From contig NZ_JADQAI010000010.1 of assembly GCF_022129235.1 (NCBI RefSeq), positions 62,001 through 126,000 on the forward strand: DNA of 64,000 nt, given 5' to 3'. The stretch is from Psychrobacter sp. Ps6 (GTDB taxonomy: Bacteria > Pseudomonadota > Gammaproteobacteria > Pseudomonadales > Moraxellaceae). Positions 8,406-16,579 of this stretch are shown here, in pieces. A model generated the notes under the pieces. That model searched no databases. It was not told the DNA's origin and saw only the letters and a list, made by a program, of their open reading frames with translations. Made by a program: the position numbers and the translations under genes. How positions within the stretch are numbered: the first letter of the stretch is position 1; every line of letters starts with the position of its first letter.

Positions 8406-8732
8406 CTAGTTATATTTGCTAATAGAGTCTCCGCGCCACATAGCATGCTCACATACTGCACAAAACCAACTCTCTTTTGCCCGCATATAAGCAATATCGG
8501 CAGGTACTTCAATAGGACAGGCGCTTCCGCAATATTCACAGCACACATCATCTAGGCATGCGTAGCATTGGCTTACGGTTTCAAATAACGTATGGGTACT
8601 AATGCTATATTTTTGACAAAGCAGATGGACATAATCCACATAACTCATTTTATGGTTATAGGCCCAATAATCCTCACAAACCCGTTTGTCCCAAGCGTTT
8701 TGTGTCATGCTCCATTCAATGCTGATGCCCAC
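8406..8732 (-). CDS. Cysteine-rich small hypothetical protein, possibly truncated by the IS
   Basis: A 108-residue protein I do not recognise. Its second half is rich in paired cysteines (CYAC, CCEYCGSAC, then CAVCEH near the end), a pattern suited to two zinc-binding knuckles. The stop codon at 8406 is only about ten bases from the IS630 right end, so the natural C-terminus may have been removed by the insertion. It is divergent from the small XRE regulator gene at 8983, with a shared 250-nt promoter region. Confidence 0.45.
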   Translation of the reverse strand: MGISIEWSMTQNAWDKRVCEDYWAYNHKMSYVDYVHLLCQKYSISTHTLFETVSQCYACLDDVCCEYCGSACPIEVPADIAYMRAKESWFCAVCEHAMWRGDSISKYN

Positions 8733-8982
8733 AACGTACTCCTTTTTAATGACCTGATACCTACGATTAGCATTACCTTTTTATAGTAATGATATCTATT
8801 GAACCAGTCGCACCTATCATCATTAGCCAGCTATTGAGCAGCAAGATAGGTATATGACATAATAAAGCGTTAGTCAGCATAAAATAGTTTTTGACGGAAA
8901 CTTAGTTATTGCCAACGAGTATTATTCTAGCAGAAAAGTAGTCACTGGCAAGTATTTTTTACTTACCAATAAGGATTTTATT

Positions 8983-9201
8983 GTGATTTCTTGTAATCTC
9001 CCTGTACTTCTAGCAGAAAGACGACTACGGGTGGCCGATCTAGTAAGGATGACAGACATTAGTAAATCAACACTTCATAGGATTTATAACGATGAGACGA
9101 CTCGTATAGAGTTCGATACGCTAAGCAAATTGTGTGAAGTATTAGAGGTGACACCATGTGAGATATTAAAATACATACCTGATGAAGACAGTAAAAATTA
9201 G
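8983..9201 (+). CDS. Small XRE/Cro-type DNA-binding regulator
   Basis: A 72-residue protein that is almost entirely one helix-turn-helix domain: LAERRLRVADLVRMTDISKSTLHRIYNDET followed by FDTLSKLCEVLEVTPCEILKY, the hallmark of the HTH_26-type XRE family. The start is GTG at 8983, preceded by AAGGAT. Such proteins usually repress their own promoter or act as antitoxin or phage-type switches. Candidate targets are the divergent cysteine-rich gene or the recombinase module 250 nt downstream. A strong terminator follows. Confidence 0.8.
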   Translation: MISCNLPVLLAERRLRVADLVRMTDISKSTLHRIYNDETTRIEFDTLSKLCEVLEVTPCEILKYIPDEDSKN

Positions 9202-9286
9202 GTTTTATAAATAATGTAGTTGAATCTATATATTCATTCTAAACTCTAAAAAATAACGATATTATTACCTGATAAGAAATATTCAT

Positions 9287-9333
9287 AGCTCTCACAAATA
9301 ATAGCATAGCTATTATTTGTGAGAGCTTTTTTA
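9287..9333 (+). terminator. Strong intrinsic terminator between XRE gene and recombinase module
   Basis: A perfect 19-bp stem: AGCTCTCACAAATAATAGC at 9287-9305 pairs with its exact complement at 9309-9327 across a 3-nt loop, followed by six T residues. It insulates the recombinase module from upstream transcription. Confidence 0.9.
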
Positions 9334-9393
9334 ATGACTTTGCACTCATTCATAGCCAACATATTTTTTAATAAATATAATTAAATCATATGC

Positions 9394-9416
9394 TTGCATA
9401 ATGTTATGTTATAACG
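9394..9416 (+). promoter_or_regulatory. Possible promoter of the three-gene recombinase module
   Basis: TTGCAT at 9394 followed by AT-rich DNA and a TATAAC box near 9410, just after the strong terminator and about 40 nt before the first gene. The hexamers are spaced too closely for a classical sigma-70 promoter, so this is only suggestive. Confidence 0.25.
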
Positions 9417-9454
9417 TACCATTAATGAAATAATGATTTTTAGAGCAGTATATA

Positions 9455-10018
9455 GTGAAAAATAAAACTCTTCGCTCAACTCAAAAGCTGTTAGTTTTGA
9501 ACTCAGCAAACCTCACCATTCACCCTGATGCAAATACTGCTTTTATGGTTTGGCAGCAGCATAGGTTGCCTCTGCGTCGACCACAGCTGGCAGGCTTAGA
9601 TGATTATTATCGACCAGCATTGAGGTTATGTATGCTTGATAAAGACAGTTATCAGTTCTTCAATAACTTTGCACGAATCGATGAGGTAATGAGGTTCGAA
9701 GATAGCTGGCGTCAGCCTTGTCTGATTGCGCTTGAAAGTCGTCATGATATTAAGCGGCTGGCGTGGTGCGAGGTTCTCAATCTATCTAGGTTTGCTGGCG
9801 TGAACCATCCAGCCTTATTTCAAGCCATATATCAAAGTGCGCCAAAGCAGCTTGTTTGTGAGCTGATGGGCGTGCACCGACTAACTGTTAGCAATTACTG
9901 TCAGTTTGCAGGTATCAGTCAAAGCAGCTATGAGTATCAACAGTGCAAGGCAGCATGTGATAAGACTTTATTAGGTTTGCCTAAAAATATGAACTGGATG
10001 GGTGGTGTACATGGCTGA
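9455..10018 (+). CDS. First (small) protein of a three-gene recombinase module
   Basis: A 187-residue protein with a GTG start at 9455. It has no obvious catalytic signature. A segment near the C-terminus (ELMGVHRLTVSNYCQFAGIS) could be a helix-turn-helix. Its last 8 nt (ATGGCTGA) overlap the start of the next gene, so it is translated with the two large integrase-like proteins. Three-gene arrays of one small protein and two large recombinases occur in several mobile-element families, such as Tn554-like trios, RIT elements and gamma-mobile-trio islands. I cannot place this one among them by eye. Confidence 0.6.
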   Translation: MKNKTLRSTQKLLVLNSANLTIHPDANTAFMVWQQHRLPLRRPQLAGLDDYYRPALRLCMLDKDSYQFFNNFARIDEVMRFEDSWRQPCLIALESRHDIKRLAWCEVLNLSRFAGVNHPALFQAIYQSAPKQLVCELMGVHRLTVSNYCQFAGISQSSYEYQQCKAACDKTLLGLPKNMNWMGGVHG

Positions 10019-12323
10019 TACTAAAGCATTTGTTGACGTGACTGATAGGCGAGTATTAGATAAGATCGTTCCTGTAGGTTCGCCGCATTATGTCCAAATG
10101 CAAGCATTGGTTATTGATATTATTAGTCTGATGCCAGATGATGAGATTGATCTATTGTGTTCGACATCATGTGCTGATACTACTGATTTTCAGGGCATCG
10201 ATTGTACTGAAATAATCCAACAGATTGTAGGGAAAGGTAAGACTGGAGAGTGGGCGGTTACATACATGCTGCTCGTATTTTATCAAGCATATGGTGCTGT
10301 CGATAGCGGTAGTGATGCTTGGCGGTTTATAAGTGGCTATCTCAAGATCATGTTTATGATTGCGGCTAGGCACGATAAGCATTTTGCTAAAATCGACAAA
10401 TTGGGCGTTCGTATTCGCATGGCACTAAGACCTGCTGATCCGCAGCGCGATATCCTCAGCCAGCTAATTTGTATTCATGCAAAATATGATCGGTTATCTG
10501 ATTGTTTGAATGATATCAGAAAGTATGAAGCGCTGATCAAACAAGAGGAAGCTACGGGTAAAATCGCTAATCAGCATCTTGCCAGTAAAATTGGTCAAAT
10601 CAGGTTGGCTTATGAAGTGGTCATCAATAATAAAGCCTTTATCGGTAAAACCTATAATAAGAGTCACAGAAAATCAAAACAGTCCCAAAAAGTAATCAAT
10701 ACAACAACGCTCATTGATGGCGAGCCATTACAGAAAAAATTGTTTGGTACGAAACAATCAAAAAAGCACAGTAATGTGGCAATTGCTGAAAATATTGCCG
10801 ATAACGATGAAGTACCATTGCTAGACAATGACTTTAAGCCCGCCATACAAATCGCTAAATCCTCAGAGCTACAGCAATGGCGATTAAGAAACAATCACCG
10901 ACATGCCAGCCGTAATCAGTTTCATTTCCCAACCAATCACCGCCAATTGAGTATCACTGGCTATCAAATGCTATTTGCAATGCTATGGCAGCGCTTTATG
11001 AGCGGACATACAGGAAATAGGACGGGCTATGCCGTACTGCTATTGTCACTATTAAGCGGTATTAGTATTGACAATATAATTGATGATTGGCAATGCAGTC
11101 GTAGTCAGCGTCAGTATTTTGTTTATGACCGTATCCGTAAAATCAGTAGTATTGCTATCAAGATTGATGTGACCACCAATACCCGAAGTCATCTGCTTGC
11201 TCACAGGCAAAGCTATGGTAGCGTATTCAAGCGAGCATTACCTGAAGCGCTGCAGATCATGTTAGAGGATAAAGTTACTGTTTCACTTGATGATGTCAAA
11301 CTAGCCATCACTGAAGTTAAGAATCAGCTCAACCTGCCAGCTTTGAGTACTCAATATATCGAGTCTGGATTGTTTGTAGTGGTTAAAAATGGCCTTAGTA
11401 AACCGCTACATGCTGACATCCTCACAGGTGTTGATGTAAGGCACAGCTCGCCGCTGTATTACACCAGCATCAAAACTGCTGATCTAGAGCAAACCTATAT
11501 AAAAGCAGTAGCACTGCTAAGCGCATACTGTAATAACAAGCAAAAAGCGTTATTGATAGATGAGTGTAGTGTGCCAATGAATGGTCAAAAACGCTATATT
11601 GGTAGTGATATGGCGCTTGAAACTTTCACGTGCCAGCAGTTCTTTAACCAACTGGCTATGAGCGCTGAGAGCTATAATGGGCGGCTTAATCACAGTATCG
11701 AGCGCTATATTGCACAATTTAATAGCTACAGCACCTGGCTGTGGCATATTATTATGATTCAAACCGGTATCCGTCCGGTTAAACACGCACCAGGGCTGCT
11801 TAACCAGTTTGATTTTAAGCGACGCATATTGTGGGTGTCTGATAAAGAAGAGCGTCACGGTCAGTCTGATGGCAGGCTTATTCCGTTAAGTCAGTTTTTA
11901 GTGACTGCTATACAAAACTACATTGATTATATCAAGCAATTTGCTGCTATTTATAACCCTATCTGCCCCAAAACGCCTTATCCCATCGATGCTATTTTGC
12001 AATCAGAGCAACCGCTTATTCAAATTTACCAAAAAAATCCAAAAGGCTTTATCGGTATCTCGCCAAGCCGCGTTCGCTACCAGTTGCAAGACTTTTTTAG
12101 CCATCAGGATAATTGGCTGCGCCATCAACTGAGGTCTATGCTGACAGAATGCGTGCCAGATTACCTGATTTGTGCGCTTTACGGTCATGAGCATCCGGAT
12201 CAAGAATTCATGCATCCGATGTCATCAGGCTCTATTAATCAATTGCACCAGCTCAGCCTGCACCTAGATGCAATCGCCGACGAGCTTCACTTAAAACAAA
12301 TTGAGGTTCGCTTATATGGATAA
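10011..12323 (+). CDS. Large integrase-like protein, second of the recombinase trio
   Basis: About 770 residues from the ATG at 10011, which overlaps the previous stop by 8 nt. The C-terminal ~200 residues are tyrosine-recombinase-like. An arginine in MIQTGIRPV (residue ~585) would be catalytic Arg I. WLRHQLRSML supplies the His-x-x-Arg box (~704). YGHEHPDQEFMHPMSS gives the following His. No tyrosine occupies the usual nucleophile place 9-10 residues after that His (Phe or His instead), so it may be a non-catalytic partner or use another residue. The N-terminal ~280 residues are of unknown function, with a basic Lys/Ser-rich linker near 215-250. Confidence 0.75.
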   Translation: MADTKAFVDVTDRRVLDKIVPVGSPHYVQMQALVIDIISLMPDDEIDLLCSTSCADTTDFQGIDCTEIIQQIVGKGKTGEWAVTYMLLVFYQAYGAVDSGSDAWRFISGYLKIMFMIAARHDKHFAKIDKLGVRIRMALRPADPQRDILSQLICIHAKYDRLSDCLNDIRKYEALIKQEEATGKIANQHLASKIGQIRLAYEVVINNKAFIGKTYNKSHRKSKQSQKVINTTTLIDGEPLQKKLFGTKQSKKHSNVAIAENIADNDEVPLLDNDFKPAIQIAKSSELQQWRLRNNHRHASRNQFHFPTNHRQLSITGYQMLFAMLWQRFMSGHTGNRTGYAVLLLSLLSGISIDNIIDDWQCSRSQRQYFVYDRIRKISSIAIKIDVTTNTRSHLLAHRQSYGSVFKRALPEALQIMLEDKVTVSLDDVKLAITEVKNQLNLPALSTQYIESGLFVVVKNGLSKPLHADILTGVDVRHSSPLYYTSIKTADLEQTYIKAVALLSAYCNNKQKALLIDECSVPMNGQKRYIGSDMALETFTCQQFFNQLAMSAESYNGRLNHSIERYIAQFNSYSTWLWHIIMIQTGIRPVKHAPGLLNQFDFKRRILWVSDKEERHGQSDGRLIPLSQFLVTAIQNYIDYIKQFAAIYNPICPKTPYPIDAILQSEQPLIQIYQKNPKGFIGISPSRVRYQLQDFFSHQDNWLRHQLRSMLTECVPDYLICALYGHEHPDQEFMHPMSSGSINQLHQLSLHLDAIADELHLKQIEVRLYG

Positions 12324-15300
12324 TGTCACTGCGCACAAATTACGGCAGCTCAACAGAGATGATACTAAAAAAAGTGTCAAACACGCAGCTAAAGCTCTGA
12401 TTGCGGGCTATGTTAATCAAAATCCCATGCAGACGCCTTGTGAGCTACAGCATCATTATGAGGCGATTAATGAGCTATTAGAAAATAAGTTTGATACTGC
12501 CCAAAACTTTCAATTAGCGCGGCGCGGGTTTTTAGAATTTATTCGTGATTATAATAAAGCCCATCAGCTATACCTCAATGAGCCTGTGGTGCCAATACTG
12601 GCAACTCGTGAGCGCCTGACTACTAACTATGACTGGTTTGTCAATGGACGCGCTGTAGCAGATAGCAGAGCTATGATGATAGATATCTGGCAACGTAAAC
12701 GACGGTTCTCAGTGAACGATTTAGTTGAGGGACTGATTTATTGCAGTATTATGTATGGTGGTATCAATGATATTGAGGAGTTAAGAGCGCTTTACGTTTG
12801 GTTGTTTGGTGAGCGGCTTATTTATCAGATTCGTCTGCCAGCGACTGATGAGAACCGCGCAGAACAGGTAGCTGTAATACCACTTAGCGTGCCTGATGAC
12901 AACTATGGCTGCGCATTGGATGGTAGTGACGACTTACAGCGCTTTATCGACTACGTACCTGATGATATGACCCTGTGCTTTTTATACGCCATAAAAGATA
13001 AGGACTTGAGTAAAACAAAAATAGAGCCATTTAATACCATAATTAATGATATCTCAAAAAGACTTAAACTCACCAATAAAGATATTGAGCGTCCGCAGCA
13101 CTCCATGCTTATTAAGCATGCCAACTATCACTGGCGGCAGACGGAAGGTAGTCAGATAGATGGCGCGCTTGCCGTGGTGAAGCAAGGTGATATTAAAACC
13201 ACAGGACTGCCGACTGATAATCTCATTCATTATAACCGAGAGCCCATCAATCAAAATCCTGAGCCGCTTACGTGGTCTGAGTTGTTTGATGTCAGCTATA
13301 AAGTATCAGATAAGACACCTAATCAGAGTAATACCATCAACTATCCTAGCTTTAGCAAAAACTTAATTAAAGAAGTGCAAGATGCGCTCAAACTCACCAG
13401 AAGTGCTGCTATTTCTACTCTCACAACATTAAAGGTAGATGCTAGTCAGCCTAACGCACGACGTTTGCTTGGCTGGGCGTTGTCATTGGTGGGTGATCAT
13501 AGTATTCGGCTCAATACGGTCAGTAAATATTTGGGCTGCATTGGTCGCGATTGGCTGATGCTGACGATGGATGAAGATATTGATCAGTGGGAAGGCGATG
13601 ACTTTGAGGATATCTATGAGCAAATTATTCAAAGTAAGGTTAAAGATGGTCGGAAAAATTCAATCTTAAATAAATCATCTGAATTTAACCGGAGTACTGA
13701 TGATACAGAAGATGAAGCCAACACATTAGTCGATTCTGTTGAACAGAAAGCAGAGCGAAATACTTCTACGCTAGATCATTTAAAGGATAACCAAAAATTC
13801 ACTTATGGTCGTCTGCGAGCATTTCATGATTATCAGCGGGCGCGTTTCGATGCACCTTATGTGTATTTTCCATGGGGCAATAACCGGCAAGTGGTTAAAG
13901 CCGAAATGGTGTCACCACATGTATATCGCGCAATGAAAAGATACATACAATCATCGAAGTTAGAGGTTGAGCAACAGCAGTTATGCCTAATTGTTTTGGC
14001 ATTCGCTTATCGCACTGGCATGCGTATTAATGAGATTGTTGGTATTAAAGTTGATGATATTACAGATATAAGCAGTATCAATGGCTATGTCATTGAGTAC
14101 CCTAAAGTTATCCTCAGACCCAACCGTTATCGTAGGCTTAAAAGCAGTAGTGCCAAAAGGGTTATACCGATAGATAGTCTTTTCAAGGATGATGAATTAA
14201 AGCTGTTCACCGCATTCTATTATCAACAAAAAAGGTTAAAGCGGCGTTATTTACTCTCACAAGGCTCGGGTGACCAGCCACTGCCGTCTGTATTTTTTAG
14301 TAATATGATGAAAATAATATGGGATAGACTGCTGCTTACCCATGACTCTACCTTTCACAGATTACGGCATACGGCACTTAGTCAGCTGACATTGGTGTTG
14401 AGCGGCTCGCCACTGGCTCAGGTGATGACAGACTATGATAAAGAGCATAGTGACGCTATCGTTAGCGCCGTGCTTGCTAATAATAAAGAAAAAGGGATGT
14501 GGTTTGGGCTGGCTAGCTTTGCTGGGCATCTAACGCCAGATACTACGTTTGAGCACTACATTCATACCGCGCATTTGCTGGCAGGTTGGCAGATGAGTCA
14601 AGCTAAAATTAGTATGCCTATAACTGTATTTGAGATGCTGACAGGTATTGGTTATCAAACGATAAATAAACAAGATGGCATGGCGTATGATGCAAGCACT
14701 AAACAGGTTCGTCTTGATAAGATGCGTGGTTATTTGATCAATAAGGTTGCTGGTAAAAGACCACTATTTATTGATAATGATACACTGAACAATGAAGCTT
14801 GCCAGCAAGCCCTACAGTCAAAACCAGAAGAAGTGCGACAGTCTATATTTATTCATCCAAAAATATACGATGTAATTGCGCTATTAGAGGAACTACAGAC
14901 AGTAAATGTTGATAAACGAGTAGGGCAGTTGGCAGAGGTCGCACTTCGGCATGGTATTGCTATCAGTAATGCTAGACAAATTTACGATAATGCTTGCCAG
15001 CTATTTACCGATGATAGACTGATTTTAGGTGCGCCTACCGGACATAAGAACCAAAAAGTTTTAGTGACTGCGCTTGATCGTGCGTATCAAATGTCTATTG
15101 ATGACTCTGATAGACTGGAATCATTTATGAATATATTTTCAAATAAGAAAAATTTAAATATTTCATCAATCCATTTTGGTGTTAAAGAAAGCCAGCTTAA
15201 GTTGCTACAGCAATTTATGGCAGTAGGTTGTCAGCTTATTGATGCCAGTCATTGGCAGATTAGGGCGTATAGTGAGCAGGCAGTACGCAATGTAAAAAAA

Positions 15301-15498
15301 GAACTAGGGCTCGATAGTTTAATACGTATTGGTGCTCGTGAAAATTTCCATGGTTACGAGGTTAGGGTAGTACAGAAAAAACGCAAACGGTCTGATAATA
15401 ATTTGGCTATAACAGATGAGTATTATAGCTCGTCAGGGGTTTTGAAGTATTTGGGTTGCTTATTGTATGTATTGGCTAACGTTAACAACAATCAATAA
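12316..15498 (+). CDS. Large tyrosine recombinase, third of the recombinase trio
   Basis: About 1060 residues from the ATG at 12316, which overlaps the previous stop by 8 nt (ATGGATAA), the same arrangement as at the first junction. A complete tyrosine-recombinase set is visible in the central part: Arg in YRTGMRINEI (~570), His-x-x-Arg in FHRLRHTALSQL (~683), His in AGHLTPDTTFEHY (~737), and the nucleophile Tyr in the same motif (~747). Roughly 550 residues precede the catalytic domain and 300 follow it, far longer than phage integrases. The reading frame is undamaged, which suggests recent activity. It is likely the catalytic recombinase of the module that moved part of this island. Confidence 0.82.
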   Translation: MDNVTAHKLRQLNRDDTKKSVKHAAKALIAGYVNQNPMQTPCELQHHYEAINELLENKFDTAQNFQLARRGFLEFIRDYNKAHQLYLNEPVVPILATRERLTTNYDWFVNGRAVADSRAMMIDIWQRKRRFSVNDLVEGLIYCSIMYGGINDIEELRALYVWLFGERLIYQIRLPATDENRAEQVAVIPLSVPDDNYGCALDGSDDLQRFIDYVPDDMTLCFLYAIKDKDLSKTKIEPFNTIINDISKRLKLTNKDIERPQHSMLIKHANYHWRQTEGSQIDGALAVVKQGDIKTTGLPTDNLIHYNREPINQNPEPLTWSELFDVSYKVSDKTPNQSNTINYPSFSKNLIKEVQDALKLTRSAAISTLTTLKVDASQPNARRLLGWALSLVGDHSIRLNTVSKYLGCIGRDWLMLTMDEDIDQWEGDDFEDIYEQIIQSKVKDGRKNSILNKSSEFNRSTDDTEDEANTLVDSVEQKAERNTSTLDHLKDNQKFTYGRLRAFHDYQRARFDAPYVYFPWGNNRQVVKAEMVSPHVYRAMKRYIQSSKLEVEQQQLCLIVLAFAYRTGMRINEIVGIKVDDITDISSINGYVIEYPKVILRPNRYRRLKSSSAKRVIPIDSLFKDDELKLFTAFYYQQKRLKRRYLLSQGSGDQPLPSVFFSNMMKIIWDRLLLTHDSTFHRLRHTALSQLTLVLSGSPLAQVMTDYDKEHSDAIVSAVLANNKEKGMWFGLASFAGHLTPDTTFEHYIHTAHLLAGWQMSQAKISMPITVFEMLTGIGYQTINKQDGMAYDASTKQVRLDKMRGYLINKVAGKRPLFIDNDTLNNEACQQALQSKPEEVRQSIFIHPKIYDVIALLEELQTVNVDKRVGQLAEVALRHGIAISNARQIYDNACQLFTDDRLILGAPTGHKNQKVLVTALDRAYQMSIDDSDRLESFMNIFSNKKNLNISSIHFGVKESQLKLLQQFMAVGCQLIDASHWQIRAYSEQAVRNVKKELGLDSLIRIGARENFHGYEVRVVQKKRKRSDNNLAITDEYYSSSGVLKYLGCLLYVLANVNNNQ

Positions 15499-15574
15499 AA
15501 ACCTGTTTTATCTCAGGAAAGAAAGGTATGCTTTTATGTATGTGAGCTGATAAATATTAAGCTATATATATGAA

Positions 15575-15868
15575 TTAGGCCGGGCTTTTCGGAGTCAAGG
15601 TCACTTGTAGCCCCATACCATCAATAATCTTTAGCATGGTGTCAAAGCGCGGCTTTTCGGACTGCAAGGTCTTGTAAAGACTCTCGCGTCTTATGCCTGT
15701 CCTTTGTGCCAGCTCATTCATACCCTTTGCGCGTGCCACATCGTTGAGCGCTTCAATAAAGTCACTAGGCGCACCATCGCTCAGTGCTTCATTTAGGTAA
15801 GCATTGATAAGCGTTTCATCGGTTAGGTACTCCGCCACATCAAAGCGGCTGATTTTACTATCGGTCAT
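15575..15868 (-). CDS. Addiction-module antidote protein (antitoxin of RelE-type pair)
   Basis: A 97-residue antitoxin from the ATG at 15868. The family signature is clear: SRFDVAEYLTDETLINAYLNEAL followed by a helix-turn-helix (NELAQRTGIRRESLYKTLQSEKPRFDTMLKIIDGMGLQV). This matches the HigA-like putative addiction-module antidote family. A longer frame reaches 15925, but that start lies deep in the toxin gene and is unlikely. It overlaps the toxin gene by 11 nt, with the toxin first as in higBA-type operons. The antitoxin should repress the operon through its HTH. Confidence 0.88.
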   Translation of the reverse strand: MTDSKISRFDVAEYLTDETLINAYLNEALSDGAPSDFIEALNDVARAKGMNELAQRTGIRRESLYKTLQSEKPRFDTMLKIIDGMGLQVTLTPKSPA

Positions 15869-16187
15869 GAGGGTACTCCTTTGTGTCGTTCTGTACTTGT
15901 TGCCATAGGGTGCAAGCCTTAGCAATATCGCTTTGCTGGCTGTCTTTGCTGCCTCCTAACAGTAACAAGTAAACCGTATCGCCCTCTTGGGCATAATACA
16001 CGCGGTAACCGTTGCCCTTGAATATTCGCATCTCATAGATACCACCTGTATTAGCTAGGGGCTTATGGTCACCAAAATTGCCGCCTTGCGCTCGTTTGAT
16101 ACGTGTCAAGATGCCAACTTTGCCTAATGGGTCTTTGAGCTTATGCAGCCAGCGCCTAAATGCTTCAGTTTGGTTAATCTCAATCAT
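15858..16187 (-). CDS. RelE/ParE-superfamily toxin (HigB-like addiction-module killer)
   Basis: A 109-residue protein with the compact RelE/HigB fold signature: FRRWLHKLKDPLGKVGILTRIKRAQGGNFGDHKPLANTGGIYEMRIFKGNGYRVYYAQEGDTVYLLLLGGSK. Members usually cleave mRNA at the ribosome. The basic and aromatic residues in the central strand (YEMRIF, YRVYY) fit this. It precedes and overlaps its antitoxin. It sits between the recombinase trio and the satellite-like block, where it would stabilise the island. Confidence 0.88.
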   Translation of the reverse strand: MIEINQTEAFRRWLHKLKDPLGKVGILTRIKRAQGGNFGDHKPLANTGGIYEMRIFKGNGYRVYYAQEGDTVYLLLLGGSKDSQQSDIAKACTLWQQVQNDTKEYPHDR

Positions 16188-16579
16188 AAAGTTAGATTAT
16201 TAGAAAGCTAATAATTAATTGTAAACTTTCGGATAATAGATAACAAGTTACGATTGTGCTGACGGCGCTTTTTATGGGTATATAAGCATCTGGCACAAAA
16301 AAGCAGATGGTCATGCCTGCCCATTTAGTTTTATACCTAAGAAAAGCTGCTTAAACTGCTTAAACTGGCTATAACATATGATAGGCAAGGGCTTAGCTTA
16401 AGGTAGGCGTTTGCTTAACGTTGCTTAAACTGCTTAATCTGGTCTTAAATTGGCTTGTTTTAGGCTGAGTTTAAGCAATTTAAGCAAGCTTAAGATTGGG
16501 TAGTCCTAACACAAAGCCCCTAGCTGTATGGGCTAAGGGCTATTTAAGCAGTTTAAGCAAGATTTCTTAAGTATTAATA
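16188..16579. repeat. Iteron-like array of 9-bp repeats around TTAAGC
   Basis: A 390-nt non-coding region with nine copies of a 9-mer in four groups. TGCTTAAAC occurs twice at 16348-16365. Three copies (TGCTTAACG, TGCTTAAAC, TGCTTAATC) lie at 16412-16439. In inverse orientation, GTTTAAGCA and ATTTAAGCA lie at 16469-16486, and again at 16542-16559. Within groups the copies are end to end with a 9-nt period, apart from one base between the first two at 16412-16430. A hairpin (AGCCCCTAGC against GCTAAGGGCT, ~16515-16541) lies between the last two groups. The layout is that of iterons bound by a replication initiator. The DUF3987 gene stops 20 nt away, so a replication origin of the satellite-like element is the natural reading. 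Confidence 0.65.

Noticed and set aside
9455-15498. Naming the recombinase trio gmtX/gmtY/gmtZ or tnpA/tnpB/tnpC
   Set aside because: The three-gene layout is suggestive, but sizes and motifs could not be matched with certainty by eye, so no symbols are given.
16188-16579. CRISPR array
   Set aside because: The repeats are 9 bp, mostly end to end, with no unique spacers. No other repeat-spacer array was seen in the window.
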